Below, in pieces: positions 24,482 to 38,000 of a stretch of DNA of 64,000 bases. The stretch's first letter is position 1; each line of letters begins with the position of its first letter. This stretch comes from Pogonophryne albipinna. Its lineage: Eukaryota; Chordata; Actinopteri; Perciformes; Artedidraconidae. Under the pieces are notes generated by a model. It was not told the DNA's origin and did not search any database. It worked only from the letters and a program-made list of their open reading frames with translations. The translations under genes and the position numbers were made by a program. The stretch covers positions 25,904,543-25,968,542 of the forward strand of contig CM053248.1 of the NCBI GenBank assembly GCA_028583405.1. The letters run 5' to 3'.

Positions 24482-25520
24482 AAATGGAAAACAGTTATTT
24501 CTCTTTGGGTTTTTTTTCAACTGAATTGTCCTGATCTAGCCTGTTTGCTAAAACAGCATGGTCATATGCATTTGTACCTCTTTCCACAAGAGATTTGAGC
24601 TATAATCAGTAGTAAGAGGAGAAGTGAGGGGAACCACTGTCCGTGTCAAAGCTCTGTAAAAACTATCCCAAATGATGAGACATTAACCTTGAATATGCCT
24701 CACTTATTTATTGAACGTGCTCAATTGCCCTCAATTACATTTATTATCAAATTCCAATTGTAAGTTTAGTTTTATACAGTCTTGCTATAACTCAGGTGGA
24801 AGAGTTTAAGTGGCATATGTTCCCTCAAATGTAATGTCGCCTATGGAAAAAGTGTGTTTTTCCAAGTAAATACCTTCGAAGACGTAAATTAGCTGTCCTT
24901 CAAATGATCTGGACCATTTTTAAAAGACGAGCTAGTTGGCCCTTCACTGCTGAACACTACTGCAATGCTTTATTTGACAAAAAATACATCTGAAAAACAG
25001 TGGGAGAATCCTTTTACATTGTTAATCAAGTACAATGCAACTAGCTAAACAGTTTCATGTCGTGCTACAGCACCATTACAAACTTGGCATGTAGGCCTTT
25101 CTGAATGGATGCTTTACATCGGATTGTTACTGGGATTTAATTTAGCAGAAAACCACTACTGCAGTTTCTACAGATTTAGTATACTCATTGGGGTATCTAC
25201 AGATCTATATACTGACTCCACCTTTTTTCTTTTCAAATAAATGGTGAAGCTAAGGTTGCTCATCGTTGATTCTGACGTCCACCATGAGGACATGACCTGC
25301 ACACCTGCTGTAAATACAAGATGTGTAATGGCTTGCGTTAACCACTAGGTGGCAGTGCGGTAGTTAATTCCGCAGAGAGGTGGCTGAAACAATGATTAAA
25401 CCATTTAAAGCTGTCGATATTACATGTATATCACTACACATTGAATACACATTCTTTTTTAACTATTAGTTCCTCCTCGAAAACATTTTTGTAAACATCA
25501 GGGGCTTCCTTGCGCGCTCC
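24482..25520. other. RPL38-TTYH2 intergenic spacer
   Basis: About 1 kb between the two genes with no coding frame and no transposon that I recognise. Its one notable feature is a CTCF-like motif at 25342-25356. Confidence 0.6.
25342..25356 (+). promoter_or_regulatory. CTCF-like motif
   Basis: CCACTAGGTGGCAGT fits all 15 positions of the commonly used CTCF core consensus CCASYAGRKGGCRSY. It lies between the RPL38 polyadenylation signal and the TTYH2 first exon, a sensible place for an insulator or loop anchor. Occupancy is not shown by sequence. Confidence 0.65.
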
Positions 25521-25620
25521 CGTCTCTCCTCGTGTCCTTACTCGGTGCGCGTCCCCTCTGAGTGTAGTATCTGTCGGCCGGATAGGAGCGGAGGGTCCTC
25601 ACTGGGACGGAGTCGGAGAC

Positions 25621-25797
25621 ATGGGCGCTGTGTGATTATTTCTTCTTTCATTCAAAAACCTCTGCCGGATTTCACTTTGCAGCCACACTGGTGTCTGACT
25701 GGACTTCTTCTACGGTTTCTTTTACGCGTGGCTGAGAGTGTCTCCACAGTCGAGCATGCTTTTATCTCCGTCTTTATTTGATATGAGACGGGATTAA
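25621..25797 (+). promoter_or_regulatory. TTYH2: Two short upstream ORFs in the TTYH2 5' leader
   Basis: If transcription starts near 25500-25550, where a CpG-rich region lies, the leader contains an ATG at 25621 with a stop after four codons, and an ATG at 25756 with a 13-codon frame ending at 25797. Both end before the main ATG at 25873 and could lower its translation. The start of transcription is not determined. Confidence 0.4.
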
Positions 25798-25872
25798 GAT
25801 CTCCGGAGCCCGCTTCAGTAACGGGAGGCTAATTTAGGCTGTAGTCGAACTTTTTTTTGTATCTGGTCAGGG

Positions 25873-26001
25873 ATGTCTTCGGCCCAGGTGGATTACATTG
25901 CGCCCTGGTGGATTTACTGGCTTCACAATTTCCCTCATATCAACCTGAGGTTTCAGCCCATTGACAACAGCTTCCAGCCCGAAGAGGAGAACTACCAGCA
26001 G
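25873..26001 (+). CDS. TTYH2: TTYH2 coding exon 1
   Basis: Residues 1-43, phase 0 at the 3' end (CAG|GTTAGT). It holds the extracellular N-terminus with the family V-D-Y-I-A-P-W-W motif. The ATG has G at -3, an acceptable context, and no in-frame upstream ATG joins it. Confidence 0.95.
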
Positions 26002-29000
26002 GTTAGTACAAGGGGATGGGACAGGAGCCCGGTTATCAATGCCAAAACTGAAAAACCGGACCCGTTTTGCACAATATAGTGCTCAATTGTGAGTTTTTCC
26101 AACAATATTGCAACATATTTATCAATCTTTCTTTGATAATCCTCCAAAATATAGCTCATAATAATAGTCTTGGCACTTGTGCGATCATCAGTTCGAGGGT
26201 GTTATCAATAAGATTGCTACTGCCTCCATGTTACATTTTGCACGATTGATGACAAAAGATGCATATAATGTCTATAAAAAGTGTCTTCCAGGAAACTTAA
26301 GTAGAAGAAGAGTCCACCATATATTTGGACCCAAAGATCTATTTTAGGTGTTCCAATTTGTTTTGTATTGTAAAAAAAAAAAAAATGTCTTTGCTAAATG
26401 TTATCTCATTATATGTATATGTTTCAAGGAATATTACAGATATGTTTCCAGTAGAAACAGAACATTCAGAACTTGTAAATACAGCCCTCAAATGGGCATG
26501 TTACATTTTTTTATTTATTTTTAAGTTGGACAAATAACAAGCCTTTGTGTCTGTTGGAGAGAGATATTATTTGGGAAATGTGTGTGTGTGTGTGTGTGTC
26601 TTACTGTCTGAGAGTATGTCTGTGTGTTTGTGTGTGTGTATGTTGTATGGATGTTTTACACCCATTAAGTGGTTCCTGTCTAACTCCAGAGGCGGTGACA
26701 GGACAGGTTCACACAGTTTTGAAGTGGCCTGGGATCAACTGTTGGATGACTAATGACCATGTCAAGAACAATGAATGATTTATAATTTCACTGTTTAATC
26801 TTTCAGGGTTCAGCGTAGCTCCTGTCAGTGCATGTGGACATCATGCTCAGAAGAGATGACATAGTAGTTCATTACTGCAGCGTTAAAGCACAGGGTTGAT
26901 CAGGGTGAGGTTAGTGGACTTTTAGGGTGTGAGTTGTCCATCAGAGAGGGAACTCATATTCATGTGGAGGGAGGAGGTATTCTTGAAGTGTAGTGACAGA
27001 CAATGGAAATAAGTAAGTGTTGTGAGTCAAATGAAAAACGTCTAACAAAGGATTACATTGGGCTACATTTAGGCTATTAATTCCTGGAGATGTCTGTATT
27101 GTACTCTGCAATCACGCTTTCACTTCCCTTATCATCTACTGTACAAAAATATTGCCAACAAGGTGGAGCTTAGGTTGGCTTGGAGCGGAAACAGATGTGT
27201 ATGTGGCCCAATACCATCTTATTCAACAATACATTTGCTTGGCTGTGATGCATTTCTGCTCAACAAAATATCCGATGGCAGCACAACTAAATTGGATTGT
27301 TCTCTACCTAGTATCAGTTAAGAGGCGAAGAGAGCCTAAATGATGAAGATTTTTGTCTTTTTATACTGCCAGTTTCCATTCTCAGTAGCACTGTGGAAGT
27401 GGAGTCAGAGCCACAGGGTGTGGGAGTGGAGGGTGGGGAGTCTCAGCTGGAGATCATCACTTCTTTCTGAAAAGATAGTCATCCACAGGCAGACACTTGA
27501 GTCATCGCCACCATTAACTTCTCTTCTTTGAATTGCATATCTCTGTTTTTCTCTCTGACACAGCTTCTCCTCTCCTCTCGGTTGTCTACTTTTTCACAGA
27601 TATGGGTAAAATCCTTAATATTCTCGTATTGAAGATTTTTTTTCTTTATTGACCTCGTCAGTGGAGAGTATTGATGTGCCTTTTACCCAGGCTCGTATTC
27701 CTTTTATCAGGAGTTGTAATTGGCTAGTTGTAGTGTGGGCAATCCTGGAGAATTCCTCTCTTGGCTTTGCGCCATCCAATGTGATGGAATGCAAGGGGTC
27801 GCGATCTTTCCCTGTTCTTTGTCTGTCTGTGTGCTTGTAGTACGTTTCTCACCCTCTGTTGGACACTGGCATTGTCTGTAATGGAATGTCAGAATCACCT
27901 GACTAGAGGTCCCTCTAAGTCTTCTGACATTAAGCAAGCTATTCTATCTAGGGCTGCACGATATATCGTGTCGTGACGATAATCGCGATATGCGATATGT
28001 GTATTCACATCGCAGGACGTGGTGATTTGTTTAATAAAAAAAAAATGTAATTACATTTTTTTTTAGGACTTGCGATATTAAGTAGGCAAATTAACTCAAA
28101 CACATCATGTTACAATTATTTTGCTGCTTGCTACAAAAGGAAAACTTGCGCGGCTCTCATGTCAGGGGTACTTGAGTGAGTGACATGCAGGCTCTGCATG
28201 CACAGCAAACCACCAATCACAATCAAATCTCCAAAACAAACGGACCCGGTGATTAAAGGTAAAAACACTGAATAAAGTAGTTTCATGTGTTTCTCCAGGG
28301 CAGTTCAGCACTGCTAACCGAGCTAGCTCAGCTTGTTGCTCTGATAACTTAAGATCCAGACGTCCGTGACTAAAATCCTTCATCCGGTTAAATATAGTTA
28401 AAAAATACCAATGGTATAGCATTAAAGTTCAAGAAAGGATGGTTTGCGGGGGGAAAAAAAAACGGTATTTTCTTCAATTGCTGTATGTTTTCATATCGCA
28501 ATATATATCGCAGGGGGGGGGAAATCGCAACGTCAGTTTTTTCCAGTATTGTGCAGCCCTAATTCTATCCTTGTCTTACAGTCGCGTATTTTGGAATTTC
28601 TCACTCAGAGCTGCATAACACTGTAGAGTTCAGGGTTTTGAATGCTAAAATGAACTAGTGTAGGTCACACTTCTCTTGCTCAGGACAATCTGGACCATTT
28701 TGGACAGTCTCTTACAGGGATTTCATGAAGTTGCCCTCAGTAATACACATAATGATTACTTTTTTTTAAGTATACCGATGCCTTCACTCACTGACCCCTC
28801 TGTGCGATAGTGACATCCCAGCATTGTTGATGATTGCTTTGCTGATGCACATCCTCTCCTCAGCGGTCACACAGCACTCCTCAGTCAGGACTGTCTAATG
28901 TGTTAAATGTATTTCTCTCTGCTCCTGATGTCTTTGTCCCGAGGCCTGGAAGATGGAACAAATGCTAAAACTGACAACTGGAAAAGCTCCCCCAAAAATA

Positions 29001-32000
29001 GGATAGGGGGCCTAGTTTTTTCTATTATGTGTGTGTGAGCCCATGTGTGTGTGTGCATGTCTTTGTGTGTTTTGAGTCAGACATCATGTGTAGGTCAGCA
29101 GGTCCTTGTCCATCCGACGTCCCCTCCCATTTCCTGCTTTGTGACCCAGTCACGTTTTTGCCAAATGTTTTCTGTGTTCATCATGTGCTCCTCCAGAGCC
29201 AGGTCAGTTGATGGTCATTGTGAACGCTGTGATGGAGCAACTTAATTCCAGAACTTGGTAATAAGGCCAAAGTAAAAGAGGGGCAAACATTTGCATTACA
29301 CATATTGCTATGCTTCGGTTTGCTTTGTGGTATAGTATGTTTATGTTGTATCAGTATTCTGGTCTCTGGGCCTTGCTGTTATTAGGGCTAATTGTAGCCA
29401 ACAGAATTAGCCTGTTGCTTTTTAGTACAACCTGATGTGAACTACTTGGAACAATCCTTGGCCCTGTTGATGTTATATACTGCTCTGTTAACTGTCTGTT
29501 AAATATGAAACCAGAAGGCACCGGCTTAATTTAGCACATAGACGTATTGCAAAGACAACAGGAAGTCACTGACTCGTGCTAAGACCCTTGTTCATTTCGA
29601 CTCAATTTGTGTATTAGGTACATTTTATTATCTTTAGACAAGGTGGGACTAGCTGTTTTCAGTCTTCATGCTAAGCTAAGGTAGCCTAACCATACTCTGC
29701 TCCAGCTTCATTTAAAACACACAAGGTATCAATCATTAATTCCTCTCTAACAGTATGGCAACAGAGATTGATCATCAACATATCTCTTTTTAGTCGTTTG
29801 AGTCCTTTTTGGCGGAAGTTATCCTTTTACAGCAGTTACTGGCTGCCTCTCTGACAGCCCTGTTGTGTCAATTTGAATGGAGATATTCTGCTTCATTCTA
29901 TTTCTATGGTATGTACTCTCAAGAACCCACTTGAGTGTCATATTGTCCTGAACATGAAAAATAACTGCAGGAAAGCTTGTGTATTTACAGCAGACATCTA
30001 TAATGTTTCGTCCATTAGGTAGTTCCAACTTCAGGTCACTTTATAGAGCTGAGAACATGCTCAGTGATTGCAGCATTTAATGCGTAAAAGGAAATATGTT
30101 TCATTAACTTAACTAACATTGACATCTAGCTAGATTTCACACTCCCTGTTCATAAATACATATGATTAGAAAACATTTACCATCCTTTTGCAGAGGGGAC
30201 CAGGCACACTTTGCTTAATAGCAGCACCGTCCTTGACTAAAAAGCATTTCTCATCTCACCACTAATCACTTTAATGTCCAGACTGGAAAAGTTTCTATTG
30301 AAAGCTTTTATCTAGCTATTACCACGACCTAGAATGTTATTGGAGAAATAAACAAGGCAAGCCACAGACTATGCCTTTCAATTACGGGAGCAAACACGCA
30401 CTCTTAACACACTCGATCTTTCTGCGTCATTGGCTTCTCTTACTGAGATTCCCTGGGAACAATGTTCCACCCGAGTGCATGCAAACAGTCTCCTCCTCCA
30501 GACCTTTTCTGTTTCTTTGTTTTCCTTTTTTTGTCTTCATCAGCATTTCCTTCACCTTCCCCTTTTGCTTATTGATGTTAGACCTTGTCATACCTATCTA
30601 AGTGGATGTGCCATTGTGTCAGAGCTGCTCATGTGTGGACAACAGAGAATTCATGTGAATTTAGGAGTATAATATATATATTTCCCACTTAGAGAATTAG
30701 CTTCAAGAACCACATTTACTTTGAATTGTAGTGATGTGGTTACGGTGTCAATGATTGTAATGTTGTGTTCTCAAATATTTAATTGTCTTTGCAGCTGCCC
30801 ATCTTTCCACAATGCATTCACCCTTTTACTGATTACAGCTTATTTTTTTACAGCTGTGTTCATTGGCTGTCGTGTTAGCTGTGTTTGGCTTGTGTGATAG
30901 AAAATGGAAAATTACGCATAACAAGGGCTGAAAATCAATTATGTGTTCAGCTATCACATCTGCCCTGATTTCATTGGAAATGTAACAACTCCTCCATCGT
31001 CTCCTCCTCATGAAAATCAATCTCAATCTTGATTTCCACACTCTTTGTCCCACCTCAGCCTCTCCCTGTTTGTGTAAATCATTCAATGTTAAAACAATGA
31101 TTCAGCTTCTGTAGTAGTCATGATGTATTTGTTTCCCTACTAAGTCCTTGTTTCTATCATGCATGCATACAGAAAGATGCACTTACAGTGTCCCCTCTGG
31201 CTTTCCAGAAGGTCATTAACCCCAATCTGTCTCCATAGTGCTTGAAGCCAGTGATTAGCATCACCCGATTGGCTGGATGGTATGCCCCAGGTCTGTGCTA
31301 ATAAGGCATCCCTCATGCTGATAATTTAAACACGATATGATAGAACTGAATGCTCACATATGATTCCGTGGGGTTTATGATTGTTTCTCTGCGTTTTTCC
31401 TTGTGTCACGGTTTAACTTTGGTATTGAAGATCCGATCGTGCATGGGACAAGTGGATTCTCGCTGCCACATTCCCCTCCAGCAGAAACAACAATGAAAAT
31501 CTGCTCTCCCATTGGAAGCTAGGGGGTTGGGTTTCCTTTGTTGTGGGGGGAGTAGCATCAAAAACAAGACCTTTGACTCCCCCAAGGGAAAGCTTTGGGC
31601 TTTGTGGTTCACAGAAGGTGAAAGGAAGAGATAACCCGAAAAAGATTCATGGAGGTTTTACAGAACAACAGGAATAGAGTGGTGCAGGAATGAGTCCTCA
31701 AATCCAGAAATTAGTCAGCATTTTAGCACTTCCCTTTCCCATGTTTTTTGAATGAGATTTGGTTTGATGCCTGCAATATGGTCTTAGGTTAAAACAAGCT
31801 TAACACCTTTTAGCGTTTCTTTCTATGACCTAAAAAACATCAGTAAATACCACATCCTTAAATGTGAGAAGCTTCTATGTTTCAGAAAAATTGCTAAATG
31901 AGACCACTAAACGTCCTCATGCCATCAAGAGTCCGCTATAAGACCAACGGTGATGGTAAGAACCCATGCAACAGTGATGTTATTTGTTTATAGCCTAATG

Positions 32001-35000
32001 TTAGCTATTCTGATGATTGTATTTGCGCTTCAAAACCTATAAAGGTGGAAATATTTGGAGATGATCCTAACAGGCAAAATGTGTATGTTTCATGAACTTT
32101 CATTTGCCTCAGAGTTCCTGGAATATTCCAAAATCCAATGGAAAAACCCCATTGGCTTTTTGTCAATGGGGTTTTGACATAAAACTAAATGACATCATCA
32201 CTGCATCTCTCTACGAGCCAAACATGTCTCTTGACGAAGCAGAACAAAATCCAATCTTTTGATGAGCAGAGCACCACACCTCACCAGGCTCCTGAGACCC
32301 TCATTCTGTTATGGAAAAGGTCCAGTGCAACAAATCAGTGAAGCGTATCAAATGTAAAGGATACTTTAGCAACGAAGCCCCTCCCCTTTCCTCCTCTCAT
32401 TCATAACCCATGGGTCGCTTTGCTGGGACTTAATAGTGTCCCAGCTGTGAACATGGGATGGCCCCTGCCAAGTGCACTCTGCCGGAAAGAGCCTCGGGCC
32501 CTTGGGCGTTTTCCCCGAGTGTTAGAGTGAGACGGGCAGCAGCATGGAGGGGGACAGTGAGTCAGAGTGATCTGTGGAGGGGTGGGGTACATTTCCTTAT
32601 CTTATTTCTCAAGTAAGCCTACATTCAGCTCTCCATGGAGGTATAAATCCCTTTCATAAAATGTTGTTATTGTGTTGATTTGTCTTAAAGGAGGACAGTT
32701 GCTCCACAATAAGTTTCCAAAAGGAATCTGTGTTTTGGCTCTTCACAGGAGCCCTCCATCAAGAGTGTTTACTTATCATGAGAAGCACTGAAAACATATT
32801 TATAATGTGCGGGGGAACTTTGTTAAGCCTAAGGAAATAACTGAGAGTTGTCTCGGCTTCAGCTTGCATTATGGGATTGTACGATTTTGGAGCTTTGGAG
32901 TCTTTTGCTAGTCTCCCGACTTCATGGAAGCGCCATACTAAATCATTGGAATAGGAAAAAGAGATGGAATTACAAGTGAAGTAAAAAACACCAAAATGAT
33001 GACTATAGATTTCTCACAGCAAGAAAAGAGCCGTCCTGCTCACTATGCTTCCACTTTCAAGGTGGAATTTCTCTCTTTGTCCAGGTCTTCTTCTTTCTCT
33101 AACTGACCTGACACCCGTTTAACCCCTATCATGTTCAAGGAATGTCACTGTCCATCCAAGCCACATACCCTTACACACACATTCACACATATATTGCACA
33201 TGGTTGCACAATGCGCCTGGAGTCCTCTTCCACCTCCGCACAGCTGTCTGCCACCTGCTGTCCAGCAGCCTTGCTTGAGGAAGACACTTCATATCGCTTA
33301 GCATGCATTTAGCACTACTCCGAGCTAGTAGAATTCCTCTGTCACATGGCTTAGTCCTGCTTAGCAGATGCACTGCAACAGATGGAAGTGCTTTCCGTCG
33401 CTATATATTAATTATGGCCACTACTTGTGTTTTAAAAATTGATTTTGAATGGGTTCTCGGCATAAGGCACAAACTAGTACCACTTTGACAGTTGTGAGTT
33501 TGCATCTGTTTCGCCGTACAGCACTTCCTCGGTTTTCTGTTTCAGCCATAATGCTCCAATAAAGCATCCTGTGCATCAGTGAGGCCATCAAGAAGTCGTA
33601 TTTTCTGGGTAAAATGTACTGTATATATGGATATTGAGCACTTGTATTTTCTCAGTCAGTCATTTATTCATTTGACAGGGGTTTAACTGACAGTTATATA
33701 ACAACAATAGATTGATCAATCAGGGATATCAATTGTAATTTCCTGTACTCATAACTGGATTACATTGTATGTACTCCATGTTTTAGCAGCTTTGTGAGTC
33801 ACAGATGGCTAAAATAGTTCCCCTTGTTTAACTTTGCTGGGTTAACCAATGGTGTCATCCCTTGTAGTCCATTAGTCATGCTTTTAGGCAGAGCAAATGG
33901 CCAATTTTCTTACCATGCGCTTGTGCGTTTATTTTTGTACATCCATCAATGATATTCATAGGTTGGCCCACTATTTTAGGGGAAGAAGTGGTAGCATTAT
34001 GCAACAATACAACCTCAGGGGAAAGCCATCTACAATGGATTTGTAATAAGAAACTGGGCCGTGCACTGAGGGGTAAGAAGTCTGAGGTAGCCATGTGGAT
34101 GAGGAATCTTTGTCTTCCCATCATGGGCCGACACACTTTGTTACTCTTTATCTCCTTCCTGTGTCTTCAGTCTTCCTCATCCACATCCTGCTGTCTCACT
34201 GCTTTCATTTCCTTACATTTTCATCCATCACTCTATTCCTATATCAATTTTTTTCTCATGTATCTACTTTCTCCACATCCTCATCTCAGGGATTGTCTTT
34301 CCGCTCAGCTAGATCTCCCTTCCTTTCTCTCCTTGTGTGATCGCCTCAGGCCTCGTGCTCGCCCCACCCCCTGTCTGTTGGGACAATTGAGAGGAAACAA
34401 AACGGAGAAGACAGCCGAGTGGGCCTCTTGAGTTAGGAATGAGTAAGTAAGGAGAAGGGTGTTAACATATCGAGTCTGCTTTTACAAGGGGGAACTACTC
34501 AGACCTAATTTAGGTAGCAGTTAAGTGGTCGGAGCTTCCAATTTGATTCTTAACCAAGTAGCGAATGTGTGCACACTCCAGTCAGTAAAAGATAAATGGT
34601 GTTTTTAAACTTAATGGAAGGTTTGAGCACTTGGGAAGAGATGGTTTCAAGGATGGGCTTTTTCAGTGTGTGTGTTTGTGCAGGTACAGTCTCTGTGTGC
34701 ATCCTTCCTCTGAATGGATGTGCTACATAATTCAGAAGCCATTATTGGTGCGCCCTACTGCTGAGAAGAAAGGACAGTAGAGAGAAAGAGTGATGGACAG
34801 AAAAAAAGAGGAGAGTGTTGTTCTTGCTTTAAAAGCTACCTTGGAATAAATATTTCCCCTGAAAAGAATACATGTATGAGCTCCTTCCAAAGCCCAGTGC
34901 ATGTTTAAAACACCATGGGTCTAACGTCTTTAAAGAGGCCCTATTATGCCTTTTGTGGTTTTCCCCTTCCTGTAGTGTGTTATATAGGTTTTTATCCATG

Positions 35001-38000
35001 GAAATGGTCTGCAAAGTCTCAAAGTTCCCTCGCCCCACAATCCCCCCCTACCTAAAATGCCCCGATTGTAGTCCTTTGCTTACTTCGGTAACACTTCTGT
35101 AGGAATGGGTATCGTTTGAAATGTATCGATTCCGATTCTGATTCCGGTTCTGCTTATCGATTCCGGTTCTTATCGATTCCCCATTTCGATTCCAAAATTG
35201 TAAAAGAAAGAGGTCAAACGTTTAGATAACAAAAATATCTTTATTCTTTTAAGCTTTAACTGACATTTTGACAAATAAAAAAATATACATGCAATACAAA
35301 TGTATTGCGCAATAGCTGTGCTTTATTTTAACTGATCTATGCCTTTGGCAAGCTATTAACAGGCATTACACTGTGCCTTGTCTTTTTCTTTCTTAGTGTA
35401 GTGGAGCCTCACTTTAGAGCGTTTACCGCGACCCATCTTTGGTGTTATGAAGTGACTGAGCTCGTGAACTGTCTACGGGAGGGCGGGGGGAGCCTCGCTG
35501 CGGGGCAACTGTCGACCTCTGTCGCCTGTCAGCGCAACTTACATGATGCCGTTTAAAATAATTAAGGGCGGTGCCGGCCGTCAACGGCCCGCTGACGACC
35601 AGCCGTTCTGTTATTCTCCAGAACACAAAGATGGCCAGTCCGCCGGGTCACCGCAGCACCGCGGCGCAGACGGACCCGGTGGAATACAGGGTCTATGGGT
35701 CTACCGTGTTTAGGAACCGTTAAGCAGAACCGAAATTGTGTATTTTGTATGGGTACTCGGTACCCGGCATTTTCTTATCGGTTCTCATCTGGAACCGAGT
35801 TTCGTTCCCGACCTTACACTTCTGTAACATAGTGACATCACTACGTAACACTTGCGCTTCTATTGGCTAGTTATCCAACAAATTGTCCGTGATAGGCTGA
35901 GGGGCTGGACATCTCTTAGCGGTTGACCAATCACAACAGAGCCGTCCAGCTAACCAATCAGAGCAGACTGGGCTCTGGTTTCAGACAGAGGGTGAAAAGA
36001 GGTGCTGCAGCACAGGCAGTATGAGAAAAATAAAGAGCTTGGAAACATGTCACAGTAGAGGCAGAAAATACAAAAATGAAACTTGAAAGTTAGTCCCCTA
36101 AGTAAAAGATAATTTAAAGCTTAATACGGTGTATTCTTTTCAATAGTTTTCCTCTCCCAATTCATTCATTCCCTCTTTTCTCTACATTGCCCTGGTTGCA
36201 GAGGGAATCACAAGACAGGCCCGTCACATGCTGCTTATTTCAATCAGGCTGAGATAATTCACCCTTTCACTCGTCCTCTCTCGCTTACGCAAGGGAACCA
36301 ACTAACCTGCACGTTACCATGCCGATTAGAGCGTCTGGGTGGCCCAGTGTCTGTGCGTACAGCAGGAGTTTCCCCCTTTGTCTCCTCTGTGGAAACAATC
36401 TTAGTCTGTCTCTCCCCCTCCTTCCACGTTCAAATTATCCACCTGAGCCCCACATTCTCCATCTCATTTATCGTGTTCACCTCAATTACACCCAGTTTGC
36501 ACCAACTCCCATCACTCTTAGCCCCCACCCCGCCCACAGGACCGGATGAGGAGCATCTCTTTGTCTCACCTTGGTGCACACTGCCATCCATCTGTCTGAG
36601 CGCACCCATTAACACATTTTACAATCCCCTCTCTTAAACCGCGGCACTACATTTCCACGAATCTCCGCACCTGTTTTATGGCGCACTGGAGAATATGAGA
36701 AAGTTGAAAGGTCAATGACTGGAGCCAAATCCTTCCTTTGAATCTGCTTCTGCATTTCCCTCTTTTTTTCCGTCAGAAGATGTGTGTCCATCTACTTAAA
36801 AAGGCATGTAGCCGTGAAATGGGACAAGATGAGGCACTGCACCCCAACAGATGGAGCCAGGGAGAGAAAAAGGGAAAGGGAGCAAAAGAACACACATTAT
36901 CTGGATATCTATAAATATCAATCAGAGGGACTTTGTCAGATCGCGTAAGCAGCTGTTTTGAGGCTTGGGAAGGATTATTCAGTTTTCATCTTACTTGCCT
37001 CTTTTAGTCGTTGACATACACCCTTCCATTTTTGGATTTGAATCCCACTACTTGACTTGCAGGACACACAATATCACAGCATGAAAGTAGATGGCTCGGC
37101 ACCAAAAGATGTCAGACAAACTAAAGGAAGAGTAAAAGGGGCGGGGAGGGGGGGGGTTTGAAGAGGGAATGAGCTTGAATAAACCCACCGTCTGACAGAT
37201 GGATGGAGAATTCATTCGAGGCTGTTAGGACAGGCTTGTTGCTATTTTCGTCACGACACTCATCTCATGCAGAAGGTGGTACGGGGGCTTAAGGAAGGAT
37301 GAGAGGCACAGAAGTATAAGCAGAGATGCATGAGGAGGTGTCTGCTCTCCAGCTGGAGACAGAGAGAATAACAAGCTCCCAGAATGCAGTTGGTCTTGTT
37401 TCTGGGGCAGATGAAGACATATTTATACGTTTTTTTTTGGTGTCTTTTTACCATACTAATCAGAGCTAATGTGGACGTTTGTTTGAAAATGTTTGTTTGA
37501 AGTCAGAACGTTGTGGAATCATGACATAATGTTACTGGGATATTTAACAGAGGGCGGGATTTAGCTGATTTTCTAATCGTTTTGACTTTCAAAGTTAAAC
37601 GTTTTTAAGAGTAAGAGCATTTTTGTGATATGTCAATTCATTTTGCTGACGATACTTTTACTGTTCTTTTAGTATGACTGCATGTTACTATTTGTACAGC
37701 TTTTTACTCAAAGCAATAGTTCAGATCCTTTGAAGTAGGGTTGAATAAGATACACATTTATAGTCAGTGTTTTGTATCAGTTTAGACAAACAGACAGGAG
37801 ATAAGCAATGCTCTGATGTGGACAGAGGCTGCTAAACAAAAAATCAGTGTATGTTGTATTTAGCAGAGGTGTGGACTCGAGTCACATGACTTGGACTCGA
37901 GTCAGACTCGAGTCACCAATTTGATGACTTGAGACTCGACTTGACAAAATCACAAAACACTTGCGACTCGACTTGGACTTGAACACCAATGACTCGGGAC

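Noticed and set aside
33949..34431. A 160-codon open frame in TTYH2 intron 1
   Set aside because: Hydrophobic, Ser/Leu-rich translation of pyrimidine-rich intron sequence, with no domain or splice support.
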